Assembly (NCBI GenBank): GCA_008501765.1
Contig: QQUE01000002.1
Coordinates: 1,052,336-1,116,335, forward strand
Source of the DNA: Calditrichota bacterium
GTDB lineage: Bacteria; Zhuqueibacterota; Zhuqueibacteria; Zhuqueibacterales; Geothermadaptataceae
Length of the DNA stretch: 64,000 nucleotides
Direction: 5' to 3'
Under the pieces are notes generated by a model. It worked only from the letters and a program-made list of their open reading frames with translations, was not told the origin of the DNA and searched no databases. A program made the translations under genes and the position numbers. Positions 16,495 to 27,700 of the stretch are shown in pieces; the stretch's first letter is position 1; the number at the start of each line of letters is the position of its first letter.

Positions 16495-17742
16495 ATGATT
16501 TACATACCAGTTCGTTTTCGTCAAATTGGCCTCATAACAAGTTGTATTGCCTTCCTGTTTTTATCGTGCTCACCAATAAAAAACAGGCTCCACAGAGAGC
16601 ATCCATTTCCAATTGTGGCCGCGCAGGATCGTGTTTTAGCAGATAGCGATTCTACCATTTCAGATTTGGTGCCGGCCGCACGCGACAGCATTGATAGACT
16701 CATGGCGGTCGCGATAGCCGACAGCGTTTTTCCGGGCGCAGTCCTGCTGCTCACCAAAAATGCGAGGATTGTATATCATCAAGCCTTTGGAAATTATGGG
16801 TACGGTGATTTTGCCCGCCCACTTGAAAAAGATGCCATATTTGATTTGGCATCGGTGACGAAAGTGATCGCAACCACCTCCGCTGCAATGGTGCTCGTCG
16901 GGGATAGTTTGCTCAGCCTTGACGATAAAGTTTCGCAATATATCCCGGAATTTGGCTTTGGGAAGAAAAAAGAAATAACAATTCGCCACCTCATGACGCA
17001 TTCGTCCGGCCTGCCGCCCTACATTCGATATTTTTTAGAGGGTTTGTCCGCTGAAAAAATTAGTGAAAGAATTTTTAACGAACCACTCATTTATGATCCG
17101 GGAACTGCCTATAAATACTCTGATTTGGGGATGATCACGCTTGGCAAAATAATCGAGAAAATCAGCGCAACAACACTCGACCGTTACTGTTTTGAAAAAA
17201 TATTCCAACCCTTGCAGATGAAAAATACATTTTTTAATCCTCCACCTGTATTATACGCAAAAATCCCGCCCACGGAAAATGATGACTGGCGCGGCCGCAT
17301 GATTCACGGGGTTGTGCATGATGAAAATGCCTTTGCTTTGGGTGGTGTCGCGGGGCATGCCGGACTTTTTAGCAATGCAGCGGATTTGGCTGTATTTTTA
17401 CAAATGCTTTTAAATGGTGGAGTTTATAATTCACAATCTGTGCTGGCTCTGCCAGTTATTCAGCAATTTGTGCAAAAACAAAAAACGGTCAAAAAGAGCA
17501 CCCGGGCGCTGGGATGGGATACACGCAGTAAAAAAGGCAGCACCAGCGGCGATTTAATGAGCATGTTTGCTTTCGGGCATACCGGATTTACCGGTACTTC
17601 TGTCTGGGTCGATCCGGCAAACGATTTATTTATAATTCTGCTAACAAACCGTGTGCACCCAACGCGGAAAAACCGGCGCGTCGTTAAGTTTCGTCCACAA
17701 TTGCACAATCTAATTATGAGCAACTTGGAAAAAAGCGATTAA
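16495..17742 (+). CDS. Serine hydrolase of the beta-lactamase/class C fold, lipoprotein
   Basis: This 415-residue protein has a signal peptide with lipobox FLSC (Cys25) and the class C/DD-peptidase catalytic set. It shows Ser120-V-T-Lys123, Tyr208-S-D, and His362-T-G replacing KTG. HTG in the third motif is typical of esterase and PBP4B/AmpH-like members rather than true beta-lactamases. It probably acts on peptidoglycan or ester substrates at the outer surface or periplasm. It lies 167 bp after the partner-switch operon, on the same strand, but no terminator is clear between them, so co-transcription cannot be excluded. Confidence 0.9.
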   Translation: MIYIPVRFRQIGLITSCIAFLFLSCSPIKNRLHREHPFPIVAAQDRVLADSDSTISDLVPAARDSIDRLMAVAIADSVFPGAVLLLTKNARIVYHQAFGNYGYGDFARPLEKDAIFDLASVTKVIATTSAAMVLVGDSLLSLDDKVSQYIPEFGFGKKKEITIRHLMTHSSGLPPYIRYFLEGLSAEKISERIFNEPLIYDPGTAYKYSDLGMITLGKIIEKISATTLDRYCFEKIFQPLQMKNTFFNPPPVLYAKIPPTENDDWRGRMIHGVVHDENAFALGGVAGHAGLFSNAADLAVFLQMLLNGGVYNSQSVLALPVIQQFVQKQKTVKKSTRALGWDTRSKKGSTSGDLMSMFAFGHTGFTGTSVWVDPANDLFIILLTNRVHPTRKNRRVVKFRPQLHNLIMSNLEKSD

Positions 17743-17844
17743 ATACATTTAAATTTTAATATTTGCCCGTGGTCTTACTTCTTGACATTGCACGGGTTAT
17801 TTCCTATTTTTTTAACAGGTTCGATTCATTTGTTAGGGAAAATT

Positions 17845-18789
17845 ATGACAAGTAAAGCACTTTTTATTTTTATAATTGTATTAATATTTATTACTGGCTG
17901 CGGCCCGTTAGGGGAAGCACGGAAATCCTACGATGCGGAAGATTATTCCGGTGCATTGGCGAAAGCCAACGCACAGATTGCAGAAGATTCTACCAACACT
18001 GCCGCCTGGATTCTCGCGGGAGATTGCTACGCAAAACTGCAAAAATTAGAAAATGCCTCGGCTGCGTTTGAAAAAGCGCTGCTGTTAAATTCAACAGATT
18101 CGGGTACAAAACGAAAATTATCGGCCGTCTATATTCAACGGGTTGAAAATCCGAACCGGGATGCAAGGCAAGCGCTGAGTTTGCTGAACAAGGCCGAAAA
18201 ATATACACCGAAATCTTTTACGGTTTTTTATAACCGCGGCCGGGTTTACAGCGAACTTGCATATCTGAAAAAATCACGGGCAGATTTTTTGCGCGCCAGG
18301 GAAATATCACCAAATGATCCCCGGCCGGATGAGCAGCTTGCTTTGCTCGATCAAAAACAGGAAAAGGCTGAAAAATTATACCATGGCGGCATCTCCGCAT
18401 ATAAAAAGAAAAAATGGATTACCGCAACTAAATATCTCAGCCAGGCGGCTGGACTTAATAAAGAATATGTTGATGCCGTTTATATGTCTCACATGGCGAA
18501 AGGCCGCCGTGCCTTCAAAAAAGGCAGTGTTTCAGCGTTGTGGGACGGTATTGCCGAGCTTGGATTTGCGACGCAATTAAAACCGCAAGAAGCAGAACCC
18601 TGGTTTGTCATGGCCCAATGTTACGAAAAAAAGGATCGCAATGATTTCACCAGCGCTATCGAACCGTACGAAAAAGTTATCGCGTTAGCGCCCGACAGCC
18701 GGTTTGCAAAACAGGCAAAAATTCAAATTAATAAATTAAATGATATCCGTGAACGGCGGGAAAAATTTTTTGGGAAAAAGAATAAATAG
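17845..18789 (+). CDS. TPR-repeat lipoprotein
   Basis: This 314-residue protein starts at the ATG at 17845, which opens a lipoprotein signal peptide ending in FITGC. Helical TPR units follow (for example AWILAGDCYAKLQKLENASAAFEKAL and TVFYNRGRVYSELAYLKKSR) across nearly the whole chain. TPR lipoproteins generally scaffold envelope complexes. The partner here is unknown. The longer frame beginning at 17782 has no ribosome-binding site and would bury the signal peptide. It stands upstream of the NtrC-type regulator but 154 bp separate them. Confidence 0.85.
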   Translation: MTSKALFIFIIVLIFITGCGPLGEARKSYDAEDYSGALAKANAQIAEDSTNTAAWILAGDCYAKLQKLENASAAFEKALLLNSTDSGTKRKLSAVYIQRVENPNRDARQALSLLNKAEKYTPKSFTVFYNRGRVYSELAYLKKSRADFLRAREISPNDPRPDEQLALLDQKQEKAEKLYHGGISAYKKKKWITATKYLSQAAGLNKEYVDAVYMSHMAKGRRAFKKGSVSALWDGIAELGFATQLKPQEAEPWFVMAQCYEKKDRNDFTSAIEPYEKVIALAPDSRFAKQAKIQINKLNDIRERREKFFGKKNK

Positions 18790-18943
18790 CAGTAACTAAT
18801 ATTTATTGAGAGAGTGTACTTTATTTTGTGAGTAAATATTTTACAGGAAATATTGTTACTCAGGGTAAAAACACAGGAGTATTGGCAACTGTAAGTAGTG
18901 CTCTGCTAATTCGGGATTTTAAGGAGCTGGGGAGGCTGGGAAA

Positions 18944-20320
18944 ATGGCAAAAATTTTAGTAATCGATGATGAGAGTATTGTCCGCACCGCGGTGTCCCGT
19001 CTACTGGTCAGCGATGGCCATGAAGTTGATGAGGCGGAGGGAGGCGTGCAGGCCTTAAAAATGGCGGAAGCGGAAATTTATGATTTGATTTTATGTGACC
19101 TCATCATGGATGACATGGATGGGATTACCTTTCTCAAACGATTCAAACAAATTTCGCAGGATGTTGAGCTCATTATAATGACCGCTTACGCCACCATCGA
19201 TTCCGCAATTGACGCGTTGCGCAGCGGCGCCTACCATTATCTTGTCAAACCCTTTAAAAACGAAGAATTGTTCATCACGGTGCGAAAGGCTGTTGAGCGC
19301 AATGAATTGCGGATTAAAATCCGGCGTCTGGAAAATCAGCTGCGTAAAAAGTTTGGTATGGATGATTTAATTGCCGTGAATCCGGAAATGCAGCGGGTGA
19401 TCAAAAATGCACTTTCTGTTGCGAACACCGAAAGTAATATTCTTATCAACGGTGAAAGTGGAACCGGAAAAGAAGTTGTAGCTAACGTAATTCACCGTGC
19501 GAGCGGCCGTGCCGGAAAATCTTTTATTGCGGTCAATTGTGCGGCAATGCCGGAAACCCTGCTCGAGAGTGAATTGTTCGGGCATGTGCGCGGTGCTTTT
19601 ACCGGTGCAACGAGCAACAAAAGAGGCTTGCTCGAAGAGGCAAATGGAGGCACACTTTTCCTTGATGAAATTGCCGAAACGACACTGGAGTTTCAGGCGA
19701 AACTGCTGCGTTTCAGCCAGTTTGGAGAGATACGCCGTGTGGGGGCAAACACAACTCACAAAGTGAATGTGCGTGTTATTTCTGCAACGAATAAAAATTT
19801 AAAACAGGCAATGCTGAACAATGAATTTCGCGAAGATCTGTTTTACCGGTTGTCGGTGATTCCCATCCAAATTCCACCGCTGCGAGAGCGCGTTGAAGAT
19901 ATCTCGGTTTTGGCGCAGCATTTTTTACGAATTCTGAATGAAAAAAATAAAACGAAAGTGCACCGGTTTTCGAACAATGCCATCGCGGTGATGAACAAAT
20001 ACACATGGCCAGGAAATGTGCGTGAACTGATGAACGCCGTTGAGTATAGCTGTGCCATTTGTGCCGGCGAGACCATTGAAGTGGACGACCTGCCATATGC
20101 TTTGCAGCAGGAGTCTGAGCTCGTGCCCGGATTTAGTTCACAAGCCGACCGGACATTGGATGAGATGCAAAAACAATATATACTTCATGTACTGCAAGAA
20201 ACAAACTGGAACCAGAAAAAAGCCTGCCAAATATTAGGACTCTCAAAAACCACACTCTACCGTCGCCTGCGGGAATATGGCATCAAACCAAAGTTAATGA
20301 TGACCGGCACAACCAGCTAA
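18944..20320 (+). CDS. NtrC-family sigma-54 response regulator
   Basis: This 458-residue protein has a CheY-like receiver domain (1-120; phospho-acceptor Asp52, conserved T/K in MTAY and LVKPF). A sigma-54 AAA+ domain (about 140-375) carries Walker A GESGTGKE, an intact GAFTGA loop (217-222) and Walker B FLDEIAE. A Fis-type HTH closes the protein (NQKKACQILGLSKTTLYRRL). It should activate sigma-54 promoters when phosphorylated. No histidine kinase is next to it, so it is an orphan regulator in this window. A GGAGG-containing ribosome-binding site precedes the ATG. Its intact GAFTGA contrasts with the GAATGV of the activator at 12.4 kb. Confidence 0.95.
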   Translation: MAKILVIDDESIVRTAVSRLLVSDGHEVDEAEGGVQALKMAEAEIYDLILCDLIMDDMDGITFLKRFKQISQDVELIIMTAYATIDSAIDALRSGAYHYLVKPFKNEELFITVRKAVERNELRIKIRRLENQLRKKFGMDDLIAVNPEMQRVIKNALSVANTESNILINGESGTGKEVVANVIHRASGRAGKSFIAVNCAAMPETLLESELFGHVRGAFTGATSNKRGLLEEANGGTLFLDEIAETTLEFQAKLLRFSQFGEIRRVGANTTHKVNVRVISATNKNLKQAMLNNEFREDLFYRLSVIPIQIPPLRERVEDISVLAQHFLRILNEKNKTKVHRFSNNAIAVMNKYTWPGNVRELMNAVEYSCAICAGETIEVDDLPYALQQESELVPGFSSQADRTLDEMQKQYILHVLQETNWNQKKACQILGLSKTTLYRRLREYGIKPKLMMTGTTS

Positions 20321-20647
20321 ATAGGCGAATGAATTTAAAACAATTCTTCTGTTGGATTCGGTGCGATAAGTGCTATACGGAATTAAATTAAGCGCAGGAT
20401 TGCCGGTGTATTCTATCTATTCGATCTATGTGGATTTATCTGCATAAATCTTCAACTGTATGTATTTTTCTATGTATAATTAGCCTGAATAACAAAAGCA
20501 CAAAACAACTTTTGCGTGCACGCAAATCTTGAGTTGAGGGTCATAAAAGACTTGAAATTCATAATTTCATATTGTACTTTTTGCGCGCTCCGATGCTTAC
20601 ATGCGTCTGGTGATTAATTCGTTTGTCGAATAAATGATTAAGGGACT
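20321..20647. other. Intergenic stretch containing a palindrome
   Basis: This 327-bp AT-rich spacer separates the NtrC-type regulator and the M23 peptidase gene. The only distinct feature is the perfect 16-bp palindrome at 20511-20526. I looked for a GG-N10-GC sigma-54 promoter and saw none that convinces. Confidence 0.4.
20511..20526. promoter_or_regulatory. Perfect 16-bp palindrome upstream of the M23 peptidase gene
   Basis: TTTGCGTGCACGCAAA is its own reverse complement and lies 121 bp before the peptidase start in a non-coding spacer. It has the shape of an operator for a dimeric repressor. About one palindrome this long is expected by chance in 64 kb, so the regulatory reading is tentative. 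Confidence 0.3.
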
Positions 20648-21619
20648 ATGTCTGATATATTTGAATACCGTAAACGGGCTCATGAAACCTATTTAACAAA
20701 ATACGTGAAGATTGAGCTGAACTGGCGAAAAATTGTCTTCTATATTCTCGCATTATCCATATTCTTAGGCTGTGTTCTGACCCTGCCAATAATCTATTTT
20801 AGCTACTTCCATGCAAATAATACACTTGGAACGATACCAAAACTCAGTGTAGGTAGCTCGGCTGTCACCGAAAAAATCACCAAAATGGAAAAGCAATATT
20901 CCCTGTTTTCCGAAAAGGATGGAGGAAACGAGAATAGTTTTTTGGAAGTGGATGATGACACCCACGATGCGGAATTTGTTGCTTATGCTGAGACGGATGA
21001 TGTCAGCGTTCATAAAATGGAAACAGCGACTGATTTGACCAATTATTCTGATAACTTGAACCCGGACGTTGAGCACGTGCAGAATCCCGAAGCACGAAGT
21101 GAAACATCGGGTTTGTCAAAATTAATCCGCGACGTAGAATTTAATGTCGAAAAAAGTCTCAAAGAACAAAATGCTCTCGAAAATCGATATAATGGCGGCG
21201 GTGTATCTTTAGAAAATATCCCGACGATCCGCCCTATGCTTGGTGGCCGAATTTCGGATATTTTTGGCCAGAGGCTCGATCCTTTCCTGAAAAAAAATCG
21301 GCACCACAGCGGGCTCGACTTTGCCGCACCAATCGGAACTCAGGTTTATGCACCTGCCGCAGGAAAAGTAATTTATGTTCGGCGTAAATATGTTAAAAAT
21401 CGGGGCTATGGAAAATGTGTTAAAATTGACCATGGTGGGCGAACGATAACACTTTACGGACACTTGTCAAAAATCCACGTTGAAGTGGGGCAAGAAGTAA
21501 AAAGGTGGGATGTCATCGGACTGGTTGGTGATACGGGGCGATCAACAGGGCCGCATTTGCATTATGAAGTTAGTAAAAACGGGAAACGTATCGACCCGAT
21601 GCGTTCATTTTTATATTAA
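20648..21619 (+). CDS. Membrane-anchored M23 (LytM-type) peptidoglycan peptidase
   Basis: This 323-residue protein has an N-terminal cytoplasmic segment, one transmembrane helix (about residues 28-52), a variable acidic linker and a C-terminal M23/LytM domain (about 200-323). The zinc motifs are intact: His220-xxx-Asp224 in HHSGLDFAAP, and His303-L-His305 in GPHLHYEV. The catalytic histidine lies in ITLYGHLS. It is therefore a predicted active glycyl-glycine or DD-endopeptidase acting in the periplasm, probably in cell division or elongation. It stands alone between two gene-free spacers. Confidence 0.92.
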   Translation: MSDIFEYRKRAHETYLTKYVKIELNWRKIVFYILALSIFLGCVLTLPIIYFSYFHANNTLGTIPKLSVGSSAVTEKITKMEKQYSLFSEKDGGNENSFLEVDDDTHDAEFVAYAETDDVSVHKMETATDLTNYSDNLNPDVEHVQNPEARSETSGLSKLIRDVEFNVEKSLKEQNALENRYNGGGVSLENIPTIRPMLGGRISDIFGQRLDPFLKKNRHHSGLDFAAPIGTQVYAPAAGKVIYVRRKYVKNRGYGKCVKIDHGGRTITLYGHLSKIHVEVGQEVKRWDVIGLVGDTGRSTGPHLHYEVSKNGKRIDPMRSFLY

Positions 21620-22070
21620 TACTGAGATGAAATCGTCCGCAACTTCAGGTTAACAAATGGGCTGGAGTAATAAAGATAATCCCTTCAAAACTAGTAATAA
21701 ATTTTTAAGTGCTGCTTGTTTTAATTAATTTGTGATGGCTATTTCAATCTCTTCCTGCAAATTATACCCTGTTTCACTATCTCAATTGTCCAAACTCACT
21801 GAAAGTAATCCAAATCATAAAATTATTTTGAACGTATTCCAGAATTAAAATGGGTGTAATGTTTTTTATTATGCTATACTTTTGAACTTGATTCCGGCAG
21901 ATTCCGGATCGAAATTCTTGTAATTTATATCAATATAATTGTTTGATCTAAGAATCCTTTTAGCTATTTTCGTACTTTATTCTCGGACGTGAAATACAAA
22001 TTTTTTCAACAGGGCTTTCTTGCTCATTTCAGAAAACCAGCTAAATTTTACAACATAAAAAGCACTATAG
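21620..22070. other. Intergenic stretch, nothing recognised
   Basis: This 451-bp AT-rich spacer has no coding potential, RNA gene or strong hairpin that I can support. It should contain the promoter of the GH2-like gene. Confidence 0.4.
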
Positions 22071-24608
22071 ATGAAAAATATTTCTATAATACTGGCCGCC
22101 TGTTTATTATTTTTTGCCTCCGTCGTCGCACAAGATAAACCGGCAGAAACCTTGTGGCAGAATACTTCGATTTCCCGATCAACACTCTCGCTTGATGGTA
22201 CCTGGACAGCGAAGATTGGCGATCAGGATGAAATTGCGGTATCCGTACCGGGTGCAATAAATCCTGCCAAAAAAATGATTGCAAGTACCTCTTTTTTTCT
22301 GCACGACTCTCTGAAAAATTATAATCTTATTCTTCATTCCCCTGCGGTTCGTCCGACTTGTTCGATAAGGTTGAATGGAAAATTTATCGGCAGTGCAACG
22401 CCGGCCATCGGATTTGTTGACCTTGTGTTAAACTCAGATTATTTAAAATATGATTCAGAAAACGTATTAGACCTTGAGATTGATCCCGAACTCAACAATA
22501 AATCAACATTGCCGTTCAAGCATCGGCCTCTTGGCTGGAAAACAGAAAAGGGCATATTGCATGAAATATTTGTTGAGGCGGTGCCGCAAAATAATCTCAG
22601 ACTGAATGCAATCGACTATGTTTTTACGCAATCTTATTCAGCAATTGAGGTGAAAATTGATTTTGATCTTGAAACGAAAGTAATTTCCCTTCCCGGCAAC
22701 GAATCCGGATCCCATGCAGAAATTCATATTTCACTCCGGCAGGCAAACCAATCTCTGCGTAATTCAAAAAAAATAAGTGTATCATTAGATGGCTTGAAAC
22801 ACTCCTTTAAGGAAACCACGCTGTCGTTTTCGAATATCAAACCCTGGTCAATTGACTCGCCTCAATTATATGAAATTGTGATTGAATTGCATTTAAAGGG
22901 ACGTATTATTGACTCGATTTCTCGCAAAGTCGGATTTCGGGAATTAAAAATTGCAGACCGACAGTTTATTCTCAATGGAGAAAAATTTACCGTTAAAGGT
23001 GTTGACTGGATCGCCAATTTGAGTGGCTTGCAAGAAGAAGAACGTACCACAAAAATTATAAATTTAATCGACAAACTGAAAAAATTGGGGGCCAACGTCA
23101 TTCGGCCAATCGGCATGCCCGTGCACCCTCAATTAGTGCGGCAGTGCTCGGAAAAAGGCCTGTTTTTATTGCAGGAAATACCCGTTTATTTTGCTAACGA
23201 AACGCAGCTGGACAATAAAAAAATACGCAGTGACGCGGAGTCCGGACTTCGGGCGTTGATTAATCGCGACAAATTCGAAGCTTCTGTTTTGGGCTGGGGA
23301 TTGGGTGTAAATTTGTATGATCAATCTAAAGCCGCTGAAGATTTTATCAGCACTCTTCGGAAACAAGCACGTCTTCTCGACGAACGCCCGGTTTATCTGG
23401 TAACGCGCTCAGTTGTCTCAAATAATTGCCTCAAATTGGCTGATTTCCTGTTATTTGATAATTTCGGGAAGAATAAACTGGAACTGAATTGGCAAAATAT
23501 GCCTGACAAACCAATCCTTCCCATAGTTGGCCACTATGTAAAACCCTTTCTCGTGCCGCAAGACTATACACAACTGGAACGCCGCTGGCTGGAGGCGGAA
23601 GAAATTCAGGCAGAGCAGCTCGAAAATGATTTACGATTTTTGCAGGAGAGCCAGCCAAAGAACGCCGGCAGTTTTATTCACGCTTTGCAGGACTGGCAGG
23701 GCGATTTTGCTACACTCATTGTCGGCCCGAATAATACAGGTGATTTCAATTATCCTGCCGGATTGCTAAGGAGTTCCGGTGAGGAGCGCATCAGCTTCCA
23801 GATGATTGCATCTTCCAACAAAGCAGAACGCCGGCCGAATATTTCAACAAATATTGTTCAATCTGAAAATCCGGCTATTTTTACGCTCATTAGCGTGATG
23901 GTCATCCTTATTTTCCTGTTTTATTTAAAACGGGATCGTCGCCTCAGCACGACGATGAAACGAATTTTTATCCATCCGCATGGATTTTATACCGAGCTTT
24001 TTGAAAATAGAAAAGTGCCCGCATTTATTACTTCAATTGTAGCGATTGCGCAAAGTTTGATTTTGGCGCTGCTCGTCGCCAATACATTTTATGTCTGTCG
24101 TGAAATTTTACTTTTTGACGAAATTTTAAACCTGGTTTTGCCCTCGGCTGAGACCAAAAAGTGGCTGATTAAGCTGATTTGGAATCCGGTTTGGCTGATT
24201 GCGTTGATCAGCACAATTTACGTGTTGGTGATTTTTATTTTTGCTATTATTTTTCGCATTCTCGGTTTCCTGTTTGGGCGCACGCTTTCGACGGGGCAGT
24301 ACACAACTTTTCTTTTCTGGGCTGCCACATGCTATTTGCCGCTTGCCCTGGTAACACCGATATTTTACCGCATAGTGCTCGAAGATGGCGGCATTGGAAT
24401 ATCGCTGGCGGTGATTGCCTTTTTTATAATTTGGCATTTACTTCGTGTGTATCGTGGGATGCGCGTTCTCCTGGTGCTGCCACCCGGACGGGCGTTCATT
24501 TTATTCCTGACCTTTCTCGTTTTCCTGCTTGGCTCCATCGCTTTTTACTACAATCAAACGCAGGCTATTTTTGGCTATGTCGATTATTACTGGAGCTTGT
24601 TGAATTAA
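22071..24608 (+). CDS. GH2-like ectodomain fused to a polytopic membrane domain; catalytic Glu missing
   Basis: This 845-residue protein has a signal peptide (1-20), a galactose-binding-like domain (about 40-170), an immunoglobulin-like domain (about 180-300) and a TIM-barrel-like region (about 305-560). This is the order of glycoside hydrolase family 2. The GH2 acid/base motif GNE is replaced by G-V-N (Asn414 in GWGLGVN), and no Glu sits at the nucleophile position near KPILPIVG, so hydrolysis is unlikely. From about residue 605 the chain is membrane-embedded, with roughly five or six helices resembling a Yip1-like domain. The result is a periplasmic sensing or binding head on a membrane base. 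Its function is unknown. Confidence 0.8.
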   Translation: MKNISIILAACLLFFASVVAQDKPAETLWQNTSISRSTLSLDGTWTAKIGDQDEIAVSVPGAINPAKKMIASTSFFLHDSLKNYNLILHSPAVRPTCSIRLNGKFIGSATPAIGFVDLVLNSDYLKYDSENVLDLEIDPELNNKSTLPFKHRPLGWKTEKGILHEIFVEAVPQNNLRLNAIDYVFTQSYSAIEVKIDFDLETKVISLPGNESGSHAEIHISLRQANQSLRNSKKISVSLDGLKHSFKETTLSFSNIKPWSIDSPQLYEIVIELHLKGRIIDSISRKVGFRELKIADRQFILNGEKFTVKGVDWIANLSGLQEEERTTKIINLIDKLKKLGANVIRPIGMPVHPQLVRQCSEKGLFLLQEIPVYFANETQLDNKKIRSDAESGLRALINRDKFEASVLGWGLGVNLYDQSKAAEDFISTLRKQARLLDERPVYLVTRSVVSNNCLKLADFLLFDNFGKNKLELNWQNMPDKPILPIVGHYVKPFLVPQDYTQLERRWLEAEEIQAEQLENDLRFLQESQPKNAGSFIHALQDWQGDFATLIVGPNNTGDFNYPAGLLRSSGEERISFQMIASSNKAERRPNISTNIVQSENPAIFTLISVMVILIFLFYLKRDRRLSTTMKRIFIHPHGFYTELFENRKVPAFITSIVAIAQSLILALLVANTFYVCREILLFDEILNLVLPSAETKKWLIKLIWNPVWLIALISTIYVLVIFIFAIIFRILGFLFGRTLSTGQYTTFLFWAATCYLPLALVTPIFYRIVLEDGGIGISLAVIAFFIIWHLLRVYRGMRVLLVLPPGRAFILFLTFLVFLLGSIAFYYNQTQAIFGYVDYYWSLLN

Positions 24609-24775
24609 CAATTACGTTTCAGGTTTGGTCTGAAATTTATTGTTTTGCGATAATTTTCTTTGTTTTTTAATGTAGTTTATAAAAAATACAGAGCTATACT
24701 TGATTCACGCTTATGACATTCATAGTTGTGATGCTATTTTTTGGATATTATAAATGTCCGGACGGAGGATTCTGA

Positions 24776-27700
24776 GTGTATTTATCCCGATTAGAAATTT
24801 TTGGATTTAAATCGTTTGCAAAAAAAACAGTGATCAATTTTCACGATGGGGTCACTGCCATCGTCGGCCCGAATGGGTGCGGAAAAAGCAATGTTGTCGA
24901 TGCCATTCGCTGGGTTTTGGGCGAACAAAAAGCAGGGACACTGCGCAGTGATAACATGCAAAATGTCATTTTCAACGGCACGCGCACCCAGAAACCACTT
25001 GGCATGGCGGAAGTTTCGTTAACGATCGAAAATACAAAGAATATTCTGCCGATTGAATTTTCCGAGGTCGTCATCACACGCAGGTTGTTTCGCAGCGGAG
25101 AAAGCCAATATCTGCTCAATAATGCGATGTGCCGCTTGAAAGATATCATCGATTTATTTATGGACACGGGGATGGGCGCCAACGCGTATTCGGTTATCGA
25201 ATTGAGCATGGTGGAAAAAATTCTCAGCGGCCGACCGGAAGAGCGGCGACAGATTTTTGAGGAGGCTGCGGGAGTCACAAAATATAAAATCCGGCGCCGT
25301 TCGGCCTTGCGCAAGTTGTACGCTACTGAACAGGATCTTGTGCGTATTTCTGATATCCTCAGCGAAGTTGAAAAATCCGTCTCCTCGCTTAAAAGGCAGG
25401 TTAACAAAGCCCAGCGCTACCGGGATTTTACCGAAGAATTGCGGGAAACCGAGCTGGATTACAGCGCTTATCATCTGGAAGTTATTCAAAAAGAATTGGC
25501 GCCCTTAGCACAAAAAATGCAGGAAGTTACCGGCGAACGCACAAAAATATCCAGCCATTTGGCCAGTGAAGAAGCGGGGCTGGAAGCAGAGCAAGTCAAA
25601 CTTCTGGAAATCGAAAAGGAGCTGACAGAGCAGAAACAAATCCTGATTGAGATATCGAGAAAAATTCAGGCAAAAGAAGAAGATATTTTGGTGAGTCATG
25701 AACGAGTACGCGCTGCAGATAATGCGCGCAATCGTGCCAAACAGGAAATTGAAGAGCTCGCATTGCGCTTGAAGCGCTTGCAAGAAGAACGTGAAGATGC
25801 ACTGGCGGACATCGATGATGCGCGGGCTGAAGTAAAAAATGTCGAGCAAAACCAGGGCTCCGCGAAACAGGCATTGGAAATAATACAGGCAGCTTATTTA
25901 AAAGAGCGGGAACATGCCAAAAACCTTGAAGAAAATCGGATGCGGAAACTCGAAAGCATCGGCGAGATTAAAAAAGAAGAGGAACGCTTACGAACACAAC
26001 TCGAATATAGCTCCCGCCAACACGGCACCATCGAGGATGGGACGGAAGATCTGACAGCCCGGAAAAAGCAGGCGGAGACGCGGGTGCAGGATTTAAATCA
26101 GGAAAGAGAAAGTGTGGACCAGGAGCGTATTCAGGTTGAAAAAGAATTCTCAGCATCCCGGGAAGAAATTGAAAACTTGCGGGAAAATATTGATGAAAAG
26201 AAATCACAGCAGTCGGATATTCTCAGCAAACTAAACGGCCGCAAGGAACGTCTGGCAGTTTTGCGTAAAATTCTCGAAAATATGGATGACTATCCTGACG
26301 GCGTGCGCTATTTACTCGATGAAAGCAAGCCTGCAAACGGTGTTTTTGGTACGGTCGGCAATCTCATTTCAGTTGAAAGCCGCTTTCGGCCGGCAATTGA
26401 GGCAGCCTTGAATGAAGCCGCTGTTTCAATCATTGTCGATGGCCCGGACACAGCAATGGATGCCATCAAACAGTTACGATCAGCGAATAAAGGGCCAGTC
26501 ACTTTTTTGCCGATGCATGCATTAAAAGATGAAGTTGAGCGCGAAATGAGCACTTTGATCAGCGAGAATGGTGTTGTTGGCAAAGCGGCAGATTTCGTCG
26601 AAGTTGAAGAAAAATTCAGGCCGTTAGTGCAATCGCTGTTGGCAAGTTTTTTAGTAGTTGAAAGTTTTGAAGTAGCCAAAAATTTAGCGCAAACTCGCGG
26701 TGACAGATTAATTTCGTTTGTTACACTGGCGGGTGAGGTGATGTATGTTTCCGGCGCAATCCGTGGTGGCGGTGCCAACGATGCCGATGCCAGCCTCGTG
26801 GGTAGAAAAGCTGTTGTGGATGAGCTGGAAAATGAAATAAGTGAGCTCACGAAGCTCGCAGCAACAACCAGCTTTGAACTGGAAAAAAGCTCGGAATTAT
26901 TGCGTAACCGCCTGCAGGAAAGTGAGAAATTGCAAATTCGATTTAAGGAAAAAAATGAAGCTTATCATGCCATTGAAATTTCGTTAAACCAGGCACGCGG
27001 TGAAGTGAAAAAATATCTCGACCGCATGGCCGAGCTTGTCGGGGAACAAAAAAATATCGGAGAGTTCATCGCTGAAAGTGAGGAGCGGTTGGCTAACTTA
27101 GCTCCGGCTTTGCAGAAGGAAGAAGAAGAGCGTGCGGCGCTGGAAGCGGAATATAAAAAGTTTCGGGAAGAGCTGGAAATCATCGAAAATGAATTAAAAG
27201 AAAAAGAAATTTCGCTGCAAAAAATCGAATTGGAAATCGTCACTAAATCGTCGGTTGTCAAGAATATCGAAAATGGATTATTGCAGCTCGACCGCAATGA
27301 AAATGAGATAAAAGAATCCCAAAAACGGCGGGAAGAAGAAATAATTGCCAATGCAAACAGGATCGAAGAACTGGACGACCATATTGCAGAAGTGCGCGAA
27401 ACTTTGCAGGATGAATTCGCCGAACGGAAGAAATTCGAGGAGGCCATCGGTGAAATTGAAATCGTCTATTCTGAGCGGAAAAATGAGCTTGATAAACGGG
27501 ATAAAGCCCTGCGATCCGTACGGACGCAGCGTGATACGCTTGCGGAAGAAATTCATCAGGGAGAACTCCGGGTTGCCGAATTAAAAATGAATGGCCGCAA
27601 TTTAGTCGAACAAATTCACGAAGCCTATGAAGTTGACTTGCAGCAGCACCCGGTTCCCACAGAAATTGATCGACAAGAGGCTGCCAATCGAATCAATGAT

